This document shows positions 1 to 6,250 of a stretch of DNA of 11,086 nucleotides, one piece after another. The translations under genes and the position numbers were made by a program. This stretch comes from Chloroflexota bacterium (GTDB lineage Bacteria > Chloroflexota > Dehalococcoidia > DSTF01 > JACRBR01). The first letter of the stretch is position 1. Each line of letters starts with the position of its first letter. The notes under the pieces were generated by a model, which worked only from the letters and a program-made list of their open reading frames with translations, searched no databases and had not been told where the DNA came from. Location: positions 1-11,086 of the forward strand of contig JANXYW010000199.1 in NCBI GenBank assembly GCA_025355835.1. Reading direction: 5' to 3'.

Positions 1-89
1 AGGTGGTGTTCGACCGCGGCGGCAACCGCTATCACGGCCGGGTGAAGGCGCTGGCGGAAGCTGCGCGAGAAGCCGGCCTCCAGTTCTAG
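1..89 (+). CDS. rplR: Large ribosomal subunit protein uL18 (L18), C-terminal fragment
   Basis: The window opens inside this gene; reading from base 3 gives 28 residues up to a TAG stop at 87-89. The visible end reads VVFDRGGNRYHGRVKALAEA followed by a short AREAG-type tail, which is the highly conserved L18 C-terminus (FDRGG..YHGRVKALA). L18 binds 5S rRNA and helps dock it in the central protuberance of the 50S subunit. Its position immediately before rpsE matches the standard spc operon order (rplF-rplR-rpsE). The 5' part lies outside the window, so nothing can be said about its start. Identification is firm despite the small size, because motif and context agree. Confidence 0.95.
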   Translation, partial: VVFDRGGNRYHGRVKALAEAAREAGLQF

Positions 90-125
90 GTAGAGTGTCC
101 GCGACAAGCGGACGAGGACAACATC

Positions 126-677
126 ATGGGTGGACCGAGAACATCGAGCGGACCGCGAACGTCGAGGGGTGATTCGCGTGACACGGACCTCCAGGAGAAG
201 GTGGTCTTCATCAACCGCGTCTCCAAAGTTGTGAAGGGCGGCCGTCGCTTCAGCTTTAGCGCGGTTGTCGTCGTGGGTGATGGCCACGGCCACGTCGGCG
301 CCGGCATGGGCAAGGCGAACGAAGTGCCGGACGCGATCAAGAAGGGCTCTGCGGTCGCGCGGAAGAGCATGATCACGGTGCCGATGAACAAGAACACGAT
401 CGCGCACCCGATCGTCGCGCACTTTGGCGCAGCGAAGGTGATGATGAAGCCGGCATCGCCCGGTACGGGGCTGATCGCCGGCGGTGGCGTGCGTGCGGTG
501 ATGGAGTCGGCCGGCATCAAGGACGTGCTGACGAAGTCGCTGGGATCGTCGAACGCGCTGAACGTCGTGCGCGCAACGATGGCGGGATTGTCGCAGCTGC
601 GCGACCCGAAGGTTGTGACGGCGCGCCGCCGCGCCAACGCGACGCGCCCAGCGAGCGCCGCACCGGTAGAGGCGTAA
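126..677 (+). CDS. rpsE: Small ribosomal subunit protein uS5 (S5)
   Basis: This 183-residue protein carries both S5 domains. The N-terminal double-stranded-RNA-binding-like domain (about residues 23-88) includes EKVVFINRVSKVVKGGRRFS and the VGAGMGKANEVP loop. The C-terminal domain (about 95-165) includes GTGLIAGGGVRAVMESAGI and the SSNALNVVRAT motif. S5 sits on the back of the 30S subunit near the mRNA entry channel and affects decoding accuracy. The ATG at 126 is preceded by a GAGG ribosome-binding element at 114-117. The first 20 or so residues (Gly/Ser/Arg rich) form a short basic tail before the conserved fold, as is common. It starts 36 bases after rplR and ends TAA, three bases before rpmD, as expected for a co-transcribed spc operon. 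Confidence 0.98.
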   Translation: MGGPRTSSGPRTSRGDSRDTDLQEKVVFINRVSKVVKGGRRFSFSAVVVVGDGHGHVGAGMGKANEVPDAIKKGSAVARKSMITVPMNKNTIAHPIVAHFGAAKVMMKPASPGTGLIAGGGVRAVMESAGIKDVLTKSLGSSNALNVVRATMAGLSQLRDPKVVTARRRANATRPASAAPVEA

Positions 678-680
678 GCG

Positions 681-860
681 ATGGCGAAGATAAAAGTCAC
701 CTGGGAACGCAGCGGAATCAACCAGAAGATTGATCAGAAGCGCACGATCCGCGCGCTCGGTCTTCGGAAGCTGGGACAGACCGTCGTGCACGACGACAAC
801 CGCACGATCCACGGGATGGTGATGAAGGTGCGGCACCTGGTCACCGTGGAGGAGGCGTAG
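681..860 (+). CDS. rpmD: Large ribosomal subunit protein uL30 (L30)
   Basis: A 59-residue protein reading MAKIKVTWERSGINQKIDQK, then RTIRALGLRKLGQTVVHDDN and a TIHGMVMKVRHLVTVEE end. The ALGLRKLGQTVVHDD segment and the final MVMKV.HLV strand are the L30 hallmarks, and about 60 residues is the usual bacterial length. L30 is a small 50S protein; some bacterial groups lack it, so its retention here is informative. The ATG lies three bases after the rpsE stop and the ribosome-binding purines (GTAGAGG) lie within the end of rpsE. Its TAG stop at 858-860 directly abuts the rplO ATG, pointing to translational coupling. Confidence 0.96.
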   Translation: MAKIKVTWERSGINQKIDQKRTIRALGLRKLGQTVVHDDNRTIHGMVMKVRHLVTVEEA

Positions 861-1469
861 ATGCAGCAGCACGAACTGCGACAGCCCGCAGGGGCGACGC
901 ACAAACGCAAACGCGTCGGCCGCGGTAACGCGAGCGGACACGGCACGTACTCGACGCGCGGACGAAAAGGTCAGAAGGCTCGCTCGGGCGGCGGCGTGCG
1001 GCCGGGCTTCGAAGGTGGCCAGCTGCCGTTGGTGCGGCGGATGGCGAACAAGCGCGGCTTCCGCAACCCTTTCCGCGTCGACTACGAAGAAGTGAACGTC
1101 GGCATGCTGGCGCTGTTTACCGCCGGCGCCGCCGTCAACGCCGAGACACTGGCCGCCGCGCGGCTGGTTCGCACCGGCAAGCCGGTGAAGGTGCTGGGCG
1201 AAGGCGAACTGACGATGGCGTTGACGGTCGAGGCGGCCAGCTTCTCGAAATCCGCGAAAGCGAAGATCGAAGCGGCCGGCGGCAGCGTACGCTGGTTGAA
1301 CGGCGAGCCCGTCGAGAAGCCGGCCGAGAAGAAGCCGAACTCGGTGCGCGTGCGCAATAAGGCCAAGGCAGCGGACGCAGCGACCAAGGCCGCGGCCAAG
1401 GGCGCCGCCGATGCGGCTAACAAGCAGGCGAAGACGGACACCAAGGAAGAAGCGGCGGCGGAGGCGTAG
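861..1469 (+). CDS. rplO: Large ribosomal subunit protein uL15 (L15) with Ala/Lys-rich C-terminal tail
   Basis: Residues 1-148 match L15: the glycine/arginine-rich N-terminal extension that threads into 23S rRNA (KRKRVGRGNASGHGTYSTRG, then KGQKARSGGGVRPGFEGGQ), the MANKRGFRNPF segment, and the globular C-terminal domain ending near AAGGSVRWLNGEP. L15 is a late-assembling 50S protein. Bacterial L15 is normally about 145-150 residues; here the protein is 202, the excess being a low-complexity Ala/Lys/Glu tail (about residues 150-202, including KAAAKGAADAANKQAK). The ATG immediately follows the rpmD stop, with a GGAGGAGG element just upstream inside rpmD. One base separates its TAG stop from secY. 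Confidence 0.97.
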   Translation: MQQHELRQPAGATHKRKRVGRGNASGHGTYSTRGRKGQKARSGGGVRPGFEGGQLPLVRRMANKRGFRNPFRVDYEEVNVGMLALFTAGAAVNAETLAAARLVRTGKPVKVLGEGELTMALTVEAASFSKSAKAKIEAAGGSVRWLNGEPVEKPAEKKPNSVRVRNKAKAADAATKAAAKGAADAANKQAKTDTKEEAAAEA

Positions 1470-1470
1470 T

Positions 1471-2853
1471 ATGGCGCTCGCAGCAAGCCGGCAACAGGCC
1501 AGCAACCGCCCCAGACTGCTTCAAGCGGTCTTCGATGCCGTGCAGCAGCCGGACATCCGGAAGAAGCTGCTCTTCACGGCGGCGATGCTGATCGTCTTCC
1601 GCTTCATCGCGCACATCCCGATCCCGGGCGTCGACCCGCGCCGGCTCGAAGACGCGTTCAACTCCAGCACGCTGCTGGGTCTGTTCAACCTCTTCAGTGG
1701 CGGTGCGCTGCGACGCGTCAGTATCGCGGCGCTGGGCGTCTATCCGTACATCACCGCAAGCATCATCTTTCAGCTGGTCACGCCGATCTTCCCGTCGCTC
1801 GCAAACCTACAGAAGGAAGGCGAGGCGGGACGCCACCGTTTGGAGCTCTATCAGCATTGGGTGACGGTGCCGCTCTGCTTTGTGCAGGGGTACGCGCAGC
1901 TGGTCATTCTGCACCAGGCCGTTGGAAACACGGCGCCCGGTGCGATGTTCAATCCGTCGTTCAACGGTACCGACGCGCTGGTGACGTTCACGGCGCTCTT
2001 CTCGATGACCGCAGGCACGCTGTTCCTGGTATGGATCGGCGAGCTGATCACCGAGAACGGCATCGGAAACGGCATCTCGGTGATCATCTTCGGCGGTATC
2101 GTCGCCGGCATGCCGGGATTGGTGAATCAGCTCTTCAACTCGTCGATCGGTCTGGTCGCGATCGCGCTTCTTGCCGTGCTTACGGTCGTGCTGATCGCGG
2201 CGATCGTCTATATGCAGGAAGCCGTGCGGAAGATCCCTGTGCAGTACGCGAAGAGCGTGTTCCGGGCGGGCAAGATGTACCGGCAGGCGGGGCAGAGCCA
2301 TATCCCCCTTCGGGTGAACTCGGCCGGCATGATCCCGCTGATCTTCGCATTTTCGATCGTCATCTTTCCGGCGTACATCGCGCAGTTCGTGCACGATTCG
2401 TCGAGCACACCGTGGATCCGCAGCGCGGCGAACTTCGTCAGCGACGTGCTGTCACCTGGCGGCGGCAGCGGGCGGCAGGGTGGCAGCCCGGGCTTCTACA
2501 TCTTCGTGTTCCTTCTGGTCATTGGCTTCAGCTTCTTCTACACGCTGGTCGTGTACCAGCAGCAGAACCTGGCCGAGAACTTGCAGAAGCAGGGTGGATT
2601 CGTACCCGGCATCCGGCCCGGCCGACCGACGGGCGAGTACATCATGCGCGTGCTGGTACGCATCACCTGGGCCGGCGCGATCTTCCTCGGCGTCGTTGCG
2701 GTGCTTCCGTATTTGGTGACGAACTGGTTCAACATCACGTCGCTCACCATCAGCAGCACGGGCATGCTGATCGTTGTCGGTGTTGTGCTCGACACGATGA
2801 AGCAGCTCGAGGCGCAGCTTTTGATGCGCAACTACGAGGGGTTCATCCGGTAG
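1471..2853 (+). CDS. secY: Protein translocase channel subunit SecY
   Basis: SecY forms the membrane channel of the Sec translocon with SecE and SecG, exporting unfolded proteins and inserting membrane proteins. The 460-residue product has the typical hydrophobic pattern for about ten membrane helices. Recognisable segments are FRFIAHIPIPGVD (helix 1), LFNLFSGGALRRVSIAALGV and YPYITASIIFQL (plug and helix 2), NGIGNGISVIIF (helix 5), YMQEAVRKIPVQYAKS, and IPLRVNSAGMIPLIFAFSI (helix 7). The cytoplasmic loop NLQKQGGFVPGIRPGRPT and the end MKQLEAQLLMRNYEGF follow. I chose ATG 1471, one base after the rplO stop, because it carries a GGAGG element in the rplO end and gives the normal SecY length. 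An in-frame ATG at 1411 lies inside rplO and would add 20 arginine-rich residues. The TAG stop abuts the adk ATG. Confidence 0.98.
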   Translation: MALAASRQQASNRPRLLQAVFDAVQQPDIRKKLLFTAAMLIVFRFIAHIPIPGVDPRRLEDAFNSSTLLGLFNLFSGGALRRVSIAALGVYPYITASIIFQLVTPIFPSLANLQKEGEAGRHRLELYQHWVTVPLCFVQGYAQLVILHQAVGNTAPGAMFNPSFNGTDALVTFTALFSMTAGTLFLVWIGELITENGIGNGISVIIFGGIVAGMPGLVNQLFNSSIGLVAIALLAVLTVVLIAAIVYMQEAVRKIPVQYAKSVFRAGKMYRQAGQSHIPLRVNSAGMIPLIFAFSIVIFPAYIAQFVHDSSSTPWIRSAANFVSDVLSPGGGSGRQGGSPGFYIFVFLLVIGFSFFYTLVVYQQQNLAENLQKQGGFVPGIRPGRPTGEYIMRVLVRITWAGAIFLGVVAVLPYLVTNWFNITSLTISSTGMLIVVGVVLDTMKQLEAQLLMRNYEGFIR

Positions 2854-3447
2854 ATGTACGTCATCTTCTTTGGACCACCCGGCGCCGGCAAGGGCACGCA
2901 GGCGGCGATCATCGCCGAGCGCAAGGACTGGGCGCACATCTCCACCGGCGACATGTTGCGCGCGCACGTCGCGAACGGCACGGATCTCGGCCGCCGAGCG
3001 AAGGGCATCATGGATCAGGGGCTGCTGGTTCCGGACGATCTCGTGATCGATATGTTCCTCGCGCGACTCGAAGAGTTGCAAGCCGATCAGGGCTTCGTGC
3101 TCGATGGCTTTCCGAGGACGCTCGTTCAGGCGCAGGCGCTGGATGAAGCGCTGTCGAAGATGGGGAAGGCGATTGACATCGCCATCAACATCACAGCGTC
3201 GGACGACATCCTTATCGACCGCATGCTCAATCGCGCGAAGGATTCCGGACGCGCGGATGACACACCGGAGGCGATCAAGACGCGGCTGGACGTGCAGAAG
3301 CCGTCCGCCGAGCTGTTGTCGCACTATCGGAACGCGGGCAAGCTCAAAGACGTCGATGGCCTGCCAGAGATCCCGTTCGTGACGATGGCGATCGTGAATG
3401 CGTTGCGCGCCGATGGTGATGACGGCGTCGCGCGGGCGGGGAAGTAG
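2854..3447 (+). CDS. adk: Adenylate kinase, short (LID-less) form
   Basis: Catalyses ATP + AMP = 2 ADP in the cytoplasm. The 197-residue sequence has the P-loop GPPGAGKGT at residues 7-15, the AMP-binding ISTGDMLR at 29-36, the DGFPRT motif at 84-89 with the conserved Arg88, and an RADDTPEAIKTRL segment from residue 133. Between RMLNR and RADD there is only a short loop (KDSG), so the zinc-binding or extended LID domain of long-form kinases is absent and this is the short type. The gene starts directly at the secY stop. The secY-adk-map order is widespread in Gram-positive and Chloroflexota-like genomes. Confidence 0.97.
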   Translation: MYVIFFGPPGAGKGTQAAIIAERKDWAHISTGDMLRAHVANGTDLGRRAKGIMDQGLLVPDDLVIDMFLARLEELQADQGFVLDGFPRTLVQAQALDEALSKMGKAIDIAINITASDDILIDRMLNRAKDSGRADDTPEAIKTRLDVQKPSAELLSHYRNAGKLKDVDGLPEIPFVTMAIVNALRADGDDGVARAGK

Positions 3448-3461
3448 GCAGCGTTTCCGAC

Positions 3462-4217
3462 ATGGCCATCATCATCAAATCAGACGACGAGATCGCGATC
3501 ATGCGCCAATCGGGCAGCATTGTTGCACAGACCATGCAGAAGCTGCTGGCCGAATTGCGGCCCGGTCTGGTGGTGAAGGAACTGGACGCGATTGTCCGCA
3601 AGGAGTTCGTGAAGCACGACGTGATACCGACGTTTCTCGGCTATGCGCAGCCGCCGTACCCGGCGACGGTGTGTGTGTCGGTGAACGACGAGATCGTGCA
3701 CGGGATTCCGGGACGGCGGGTGCTGCAGGACGGCGACGTCGTCAGCATCGATCTGGGATGTACGTACAAAGGGTTCGTCGCCGACCACGCTGTGACGGCG
3801 ATCGTCGGCACGGCGAAGCCCGGCATGCGGGAGTTGGTTGACGTAACGAAGGGCGCACTCGACGAAGGCATCAAGCACCTGCGGCCCGGAAACAAGCTGG
3901 GCGAAGTGTCACACGCCATCGGCGAGTACATAGAGTCGCGCGGATTTGGCGTCGTGCGCGAGTACACCGGACACGGCGTCGGGCGCGCGATGCACGAGGA
4001 TCCGCAAGTACCGAACTTTGGCCCGGCGGACCGCGGGCCGGTGTTGAAGAAGGGCATGGTATTGGCCCTGGAGCCGATGGTGACGGTCGGTGACTGGCGC
4101 ACGCGGCAACTTGACGATAAGTGGACGGTATCGACCATGGACGGCAGCTGGGCGGCCCACTTCGAGCACACGATCGCCGTCACAGACGGCGACGCGGTGG
4201 TACTGACGGTGCCGTAG
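3462..4217 (+). CDS. map: Methionine aminopeptidase, type I
   Basis: Removes the initiator Met from nascent proteins at the ribosome exit. The 251-residue single-domain pita-bread fold shows all five metal ligands: Asp97 in SIDLG, Asp108 in ADHA, His171 in TGHGVG, Glu204 in LALEPM and Glu235 in HFEHT. His80 (NDEIVHGIP) and His178 (AMHEDPQVPN) are the conserved substrate-site histidines. Length matches type Ia enzymes; I see no N-terminal SH3-binding zinc extension and no type II insert. The ATG at 3462 follows a 14-base gap after adk with only a weak ribosome-binding site (GGGGAAG at the adk end). It is the last gene before the AT-rich promoter gap. Confidence 0.97.
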   Translation: MAIIIKSDDEIAIMRQSGSIVAQTMQKLLAELRPGLVVKELDAIVRKEFVKHDVIPTFLGYAQPPYPATVCVSVNDEIVHGIPGRRVLQDGDVVSIDLGCTYKGFVADHAVTAIVGTAKPGMRELVDVTKGALDEGIKHLRPGNKLGEVSHAIGEYIESRGFGVVREYTGHGVGRAMHEDPQVPNFGPADRGPVLKKGMVLALEPMVTVGDWRTRQLDDKWTVSTMDGSWAAHFEHTIAVTDGDAVVLTVP

Positions 4218-4253
4218 GGCTGGTCATAGGCGGTTCGGCGGCTGAGGCGCGGA

Positions 4254-4300
4254 GATATAGAATCTTTTGTTCGCGCTAACGCGAACTATTTGGTATAACA
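4254..4300 (+). promoter_or_regulatory. Putative internal promoter with embedded inverted repeat upstream of infA
   Basis: The 116-base gap between map and infA holds the only markedly AT-rich stretch of the operon. A -10-like TATAAC at 4294-4299 lies 35 bases before the infA ATG. A possible -35-like TTGTTC at 4267-4272 is 21 bases upstream, longer than the ideal 17. An alternative -10 (TAGAAT) lies at 4258-4263. Between the two main elements sits a perfect inverted repeat, GTTCGCG-CTAA-CGCGAAC (4269-4286), with seven-base arms. It could be an operator, or a hairpin if transcription starts upstream of it. Promoter function is inferred from composition and position only. Confidence 0.5.
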
Positions 4301-4333
4301 ATTCGCTTGAGGCGAGTCTCGGGGAAGGAGCGC

Positions 4334-4552
4334 ATGCCGAAAAAGGACGCGATTGAGGTAGAGGGCGTTGTCAAGGAGCCCCTGCCGAACGCGATGTTCA
4401 AGGTGGAGTTGCCAAACGGCCACCAGGTGTTGGCGCATATCTCCGGGAAGATCCGTCTGAACTTCATCAAGGTATTGCCGGGCGACCGCGTACTCGTCGA
4501 GTTGTCACCGTACGACCTGACACGCGGCCGCATTACGTATCGATTCAGGTAG
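4334..4552 (+). CDS. infA: Translation initiation factor IF-1
   Basis: IF-1 binds the ribosomal A site during 30S initiation and cooperates with IF-2 and IF-3. From ATG 4334 the product is 72 residues, exactly the family length, starting MPKKDAIEVEGVV and containing LPNAMFKVELPNGH, VLAHISGKIRLNFI and the invariant SPYDLTRGRITYRF end of the single OB fold. A TTG at 4307 is in frame and would add nine residues, but the ATG has a GGGGAAGGAG ribosome-binding stretch at 4321-4330 and gives the canonical N-terminus. It is the first gene downstream of the putative internal promoter and begins the infA-rpmJ-rpsM-rpsK-rpsD-rpoA-rplQ block. Confidence 0.98.
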   Translation: MPKKDAIEVEGVVKEPLPNAMFKVELPNGHQVLAHISGKIRLNFIKVLPGDRVLVELSPYDLTRGRITYRFR

Positions 4553-4570
4553 AGAGACCAGGGAACGCAC

Positions 4571-4684
4571 ATGAGAGTTCGTGCATCCATCAAGAAGCGG
4601 TGCGAGAAGTGCAAGATCATCAAGCGGCACGGAGTGCTGCGCGTGATCTGCGAGATACCGAAGCACAAGCAGCGGCAGGGGTAA
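4571..4684 (+). CDS. rpmJ: Large ribosomal subunit protein bL36 (L36), zinc-binding form
   Basis: A 37-residue protein starting MRVRASIKKRCEKCKIIKRH and ending IPKHKQRQG. The zinc ribbon ligands are intact: Cys11, Cys14, Cys27 and His32, so this is the C+ type that depends on zinc. L36 is the smallest 50S protein and binds 23S rRNA. Length matches the usual 37 residues. The gene sits between infA and rpsM, 18 bases after the infA stop and 4 bases before rpsM, its normal place. A CAGGGAAC purine-rich stretch just upstream can serve as ribosome-binding site. Confidence 0.97.
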   Translation: MRVRASIKKRCEKCKIIKRHGVLRVICEIPKHKQRQG

Positions 4685-4688
4685 GAAG

Positions 4689-5072
4689 ATGGCACGTATC
4701 GCCGGCGTAGACATCCCGCGGGACAAGCGAGTAGACATCTCGCTGCGGTACATCTTTGGCATCGGTGGCACCACCGCTACGCGAATCGTTTCGCAGGCGC
4801 AGGTGAACCCGGCGACGAAGGTGCGCGACCTGACGGACGAAGAGGTGAACCGCATCCGCGAGCTGATCGACAAAGGGCTTACCGTTGAAGGTGACCTGCG
4901 GCGAGAAGTGCGGCAGAACATCCAGCGGTTGATTGAGATCAACTGCTACCGCGGTGTCCGGCACCGCCGCGGGCTGCCCGTACGCGGGCAGCGCACGCGC
5001 ACGAACGCGCGCACGAAACGCGGGGCGCGTCGGACAGTGGCGGGCAAGCGCAAGGCAGCCGCGAAGAAGTAG
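4689..5072 (+). CDS. rpsM: Small ribosomal subunit protein uS13 (S13)
   Basis: S13 sits in the 30S head, forms the intersubunit bridges B1a/B1b with the 50S subunit and contacts P-site tRNA through its tail. The 127 residues begin MARIAGVDIPRDKRVDISL, followed by the helix-two-turn-helix core (YIFGIGGTTATRIV, DLTDEEVNRIRELI). The conserved block CYRGVRHRRGLPVRGQRT then TNARTKRG follows, and a basic C-terminal tail (RKAAAKK) closes the protein. ATG 4689 is preceded by AAGAAG directly after the rpmJ stop. The stop is TAG; a 61-base gap with a possible hairpin separates it from rpsK. Confidence 0.98.
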   Translation: MARIAGVDIPRDKRVDISLRYIFGIGGTTATRIVSQAQVNPATKVRDLTDEEVNRIRELIDKGLTVEGDLRREVRQNIQRLIEINCYRGVRHRRGLPVRGQRTRTNARTKRGARRTVAGKRKAAAKK

Positions 5073-5077
5073 ACGAT

Positions 5078-5120
5078 CGCGCGAGGCCGGCATGTGTTCC
5101 GGACTTCGATGACTCGCGCG
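5078..5120 (+). other. Possible RNA stem-loop in the rpsM-rpsK gap
   Basis: The arms CGCGCGAG (5078-5085) and CTCGCGCG (5113-5120) are perfectly complementary over eight bases and enclose a 27-base loop. Inside it CCGG at 5087-5090 can pair with CCGG at 5099-5102. The structure ends just before the AGAGGAG ribosome-binding site of rpsK (5123-5129). There is no T-run, so it does not look like an intrinsic terminator. It could tune rpsK translation or be a processing site. This is seen only as sequence complementarity. Confidence 0.4.
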
Positions 5121-5133
5121 TTAGAGGAGACGT

Positions 5134-5535
5134 ATGGCCGAGCGTAAGGCGACAACAAAGAGCAAAACGCGGAAGCGCGAAAAGAAGTCGGTTCCGCGTG
5201 GGAAGGCCTACGTGCAATCGACGTTCAACAACACGTTGATCACGCTGACCGACCCGAACGGCAACGTGCTCTCGTGGGCCAGCGCCGGACAGTCGGGCTT
5301 CAAAGGCTCGCGCAAGAGCACGCCGTACGCTGCGCAGATTGCGGCGGAGGGCGCCGCGCGGCGGGCGATGGAGCACGGTCTGCGCCAGGTCGAAGTGTTT
5401 GTAAAGGGCCCAGGCGGCGGACGCGAAGCAGCAGTGCGCGCGTTGCAGTCCAGTGGTCTGATGGTATTGAGCATTAAAGACGCGACGCCGGTGCCGCACA
5501 ACGGTTGCCGGCCGCCGAAGCGGCGACGCGTCTAG
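5134..5535 (+). CDS. rpsK: Small ribosomal subunit protein uS11 (S11)
   Basis: S11 lies on the 30S platform near the mRNA exit site and the E site. The 133-residue product has a lysine-rich N-terminal extension (about residues 3-20), then the conserved fold: AYVQSTFNNTLITLTDPNGN, VLSWASAGQSGFKGSRKSTP, VFVKGPGGGREAAVRALQ and the basic C-terminal end TPVPHNGCRPPKRRRV. ATG 5134 is preceded by AGAGGAG at a good distance. It follows rpsM after 61 bases and precedes rpsD by 17 bases, the normal alpha-operon order. Confidence 0.98.
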   Translation: MAERKATTKSKTRKREKKSVPRGKAYVQSTFNNTLITLTDPNGNVLSWASAGQSGFKGSRKSTPYAAQIAAEGAARRAMEHGLRQVEVFVKGPGGGREAAVRALQSSGLMVLSIKDATPVPHNGCRPPKRRRV

Positions 5536-5552
5536 GGCGCCGGGAGGAACGC

Positions 5553-6176
5553 ATGGCACGATATACGGGACCCGTCTGTCGCATCTGCCGCCGCTATGGC
5601 GAGAAGCTGATGCTGAAGGGCGACAAGTGCGTCACAAAGTGCACGCTGGACAAGCGGCCGTCGCCTCCAGGCATGCCGCAGACGCGGCGGCGCAAGCTGT
5701 CGGACCGCGCGCTGCAGCTGCGCGAGAAGCAGAAGGCGCGCTACAGCTACGGCGTTCTGGAGAAGCAGTTCGTGCGCTACTACAAGGACGCGGTGCGCCA
5801 CCCCGGCGTCACGGGTGAGAATCTTGTGCAGTCGCTTGAGCTGCGGCTGGACAACATCGTCCACAAGATGGGCTTCGCCGACTCGTTGAAGCAGGCGCGG
5901 CAGGTGGTACGCCACGGCCACATCATGCTCAACGGTCGCAAGACGGACATCCCGTCCGCGACGACGAAGGCGGCGGACGTGATTGGCTGGTCGGCGACCA
6001 GCAAGAAGACCGAGTATTACAAATTCGCGCAGGCGAACATGTCGAGCAAGTCCGCGCCGGGATGGTTGAACGTCGATGCGGCGCAGATGACGGGCCGCAT
6101 CGTTGCGGCGCCGGGCATCGCGGAGACGCCGACGAAGTTCGATCCGGCCGTGATCGTCGAGTACTACTCACGGTAG
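5553..6176 (+). CDS. rpsD: Small ribosomal subunit protein uS4 (S4), cysteine-containing form
   Basis: S4 is a primary 16S rRNA binder that nucleates 30S assembly; in enteric bacteria it also represses the alpha operon. From ATG 5553, with a GGGAGG site at 5542-5547, the product is 207 residues. It begins MARYTGPVCRICRRYG and carries four cysteines (9, 12, 26, 30) that can bind zinc. The LSDRALQLREKQKARYSYGV block, the S4 RNA-binding domain (LELRLDNIVHKMGF, ARQVVRHGHIMLNGRKTDIP) and a VIVEYYSR end follow. Two local oddities: the second cysteine pair is CX3C (CVTKC), and the usual PPGQHG segment reads PPGMPQ. An in-frame ATG at 5505 lies inside rpsK and is rejected because the ribosome-binding site and N-terminus both favour 5553. 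Confidence 0.97.
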   Translation: MARYTGPVCRICRRYGEKLMLKGDKCVTKCTLDKRPSPPGMPQTRRRKLSDRALQLREKQKARYSYGVLEKQFVRYYKDAVRHPGVTGENLVQSLELRLDNIVHKMGFADSLKQARQVVRHGHIMLNGRKTDIPSATTKAADVIGWSATSKKTEYYKFAQANMSSKSAPGWLNVDAAQMTGRIVAAPGIAETPTKFDPAVIVEYYSR

Positions 6177-6250
6177 CCGCGGTACGTGTCGAGGACGCGC
6201 TGACGGCAGCCGCGGCGGATGCGCTCGCTTTTCGCCCAGGGAGGAACACG

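Noticed and set aside
1857..3146. Long out-of-frame + strand reading frame (429 codons) across secY and adk
   Set aside because: It covers the true SecY and Adk frames in another phase and yields Arg-rich sequence with no motif; composition artefact.
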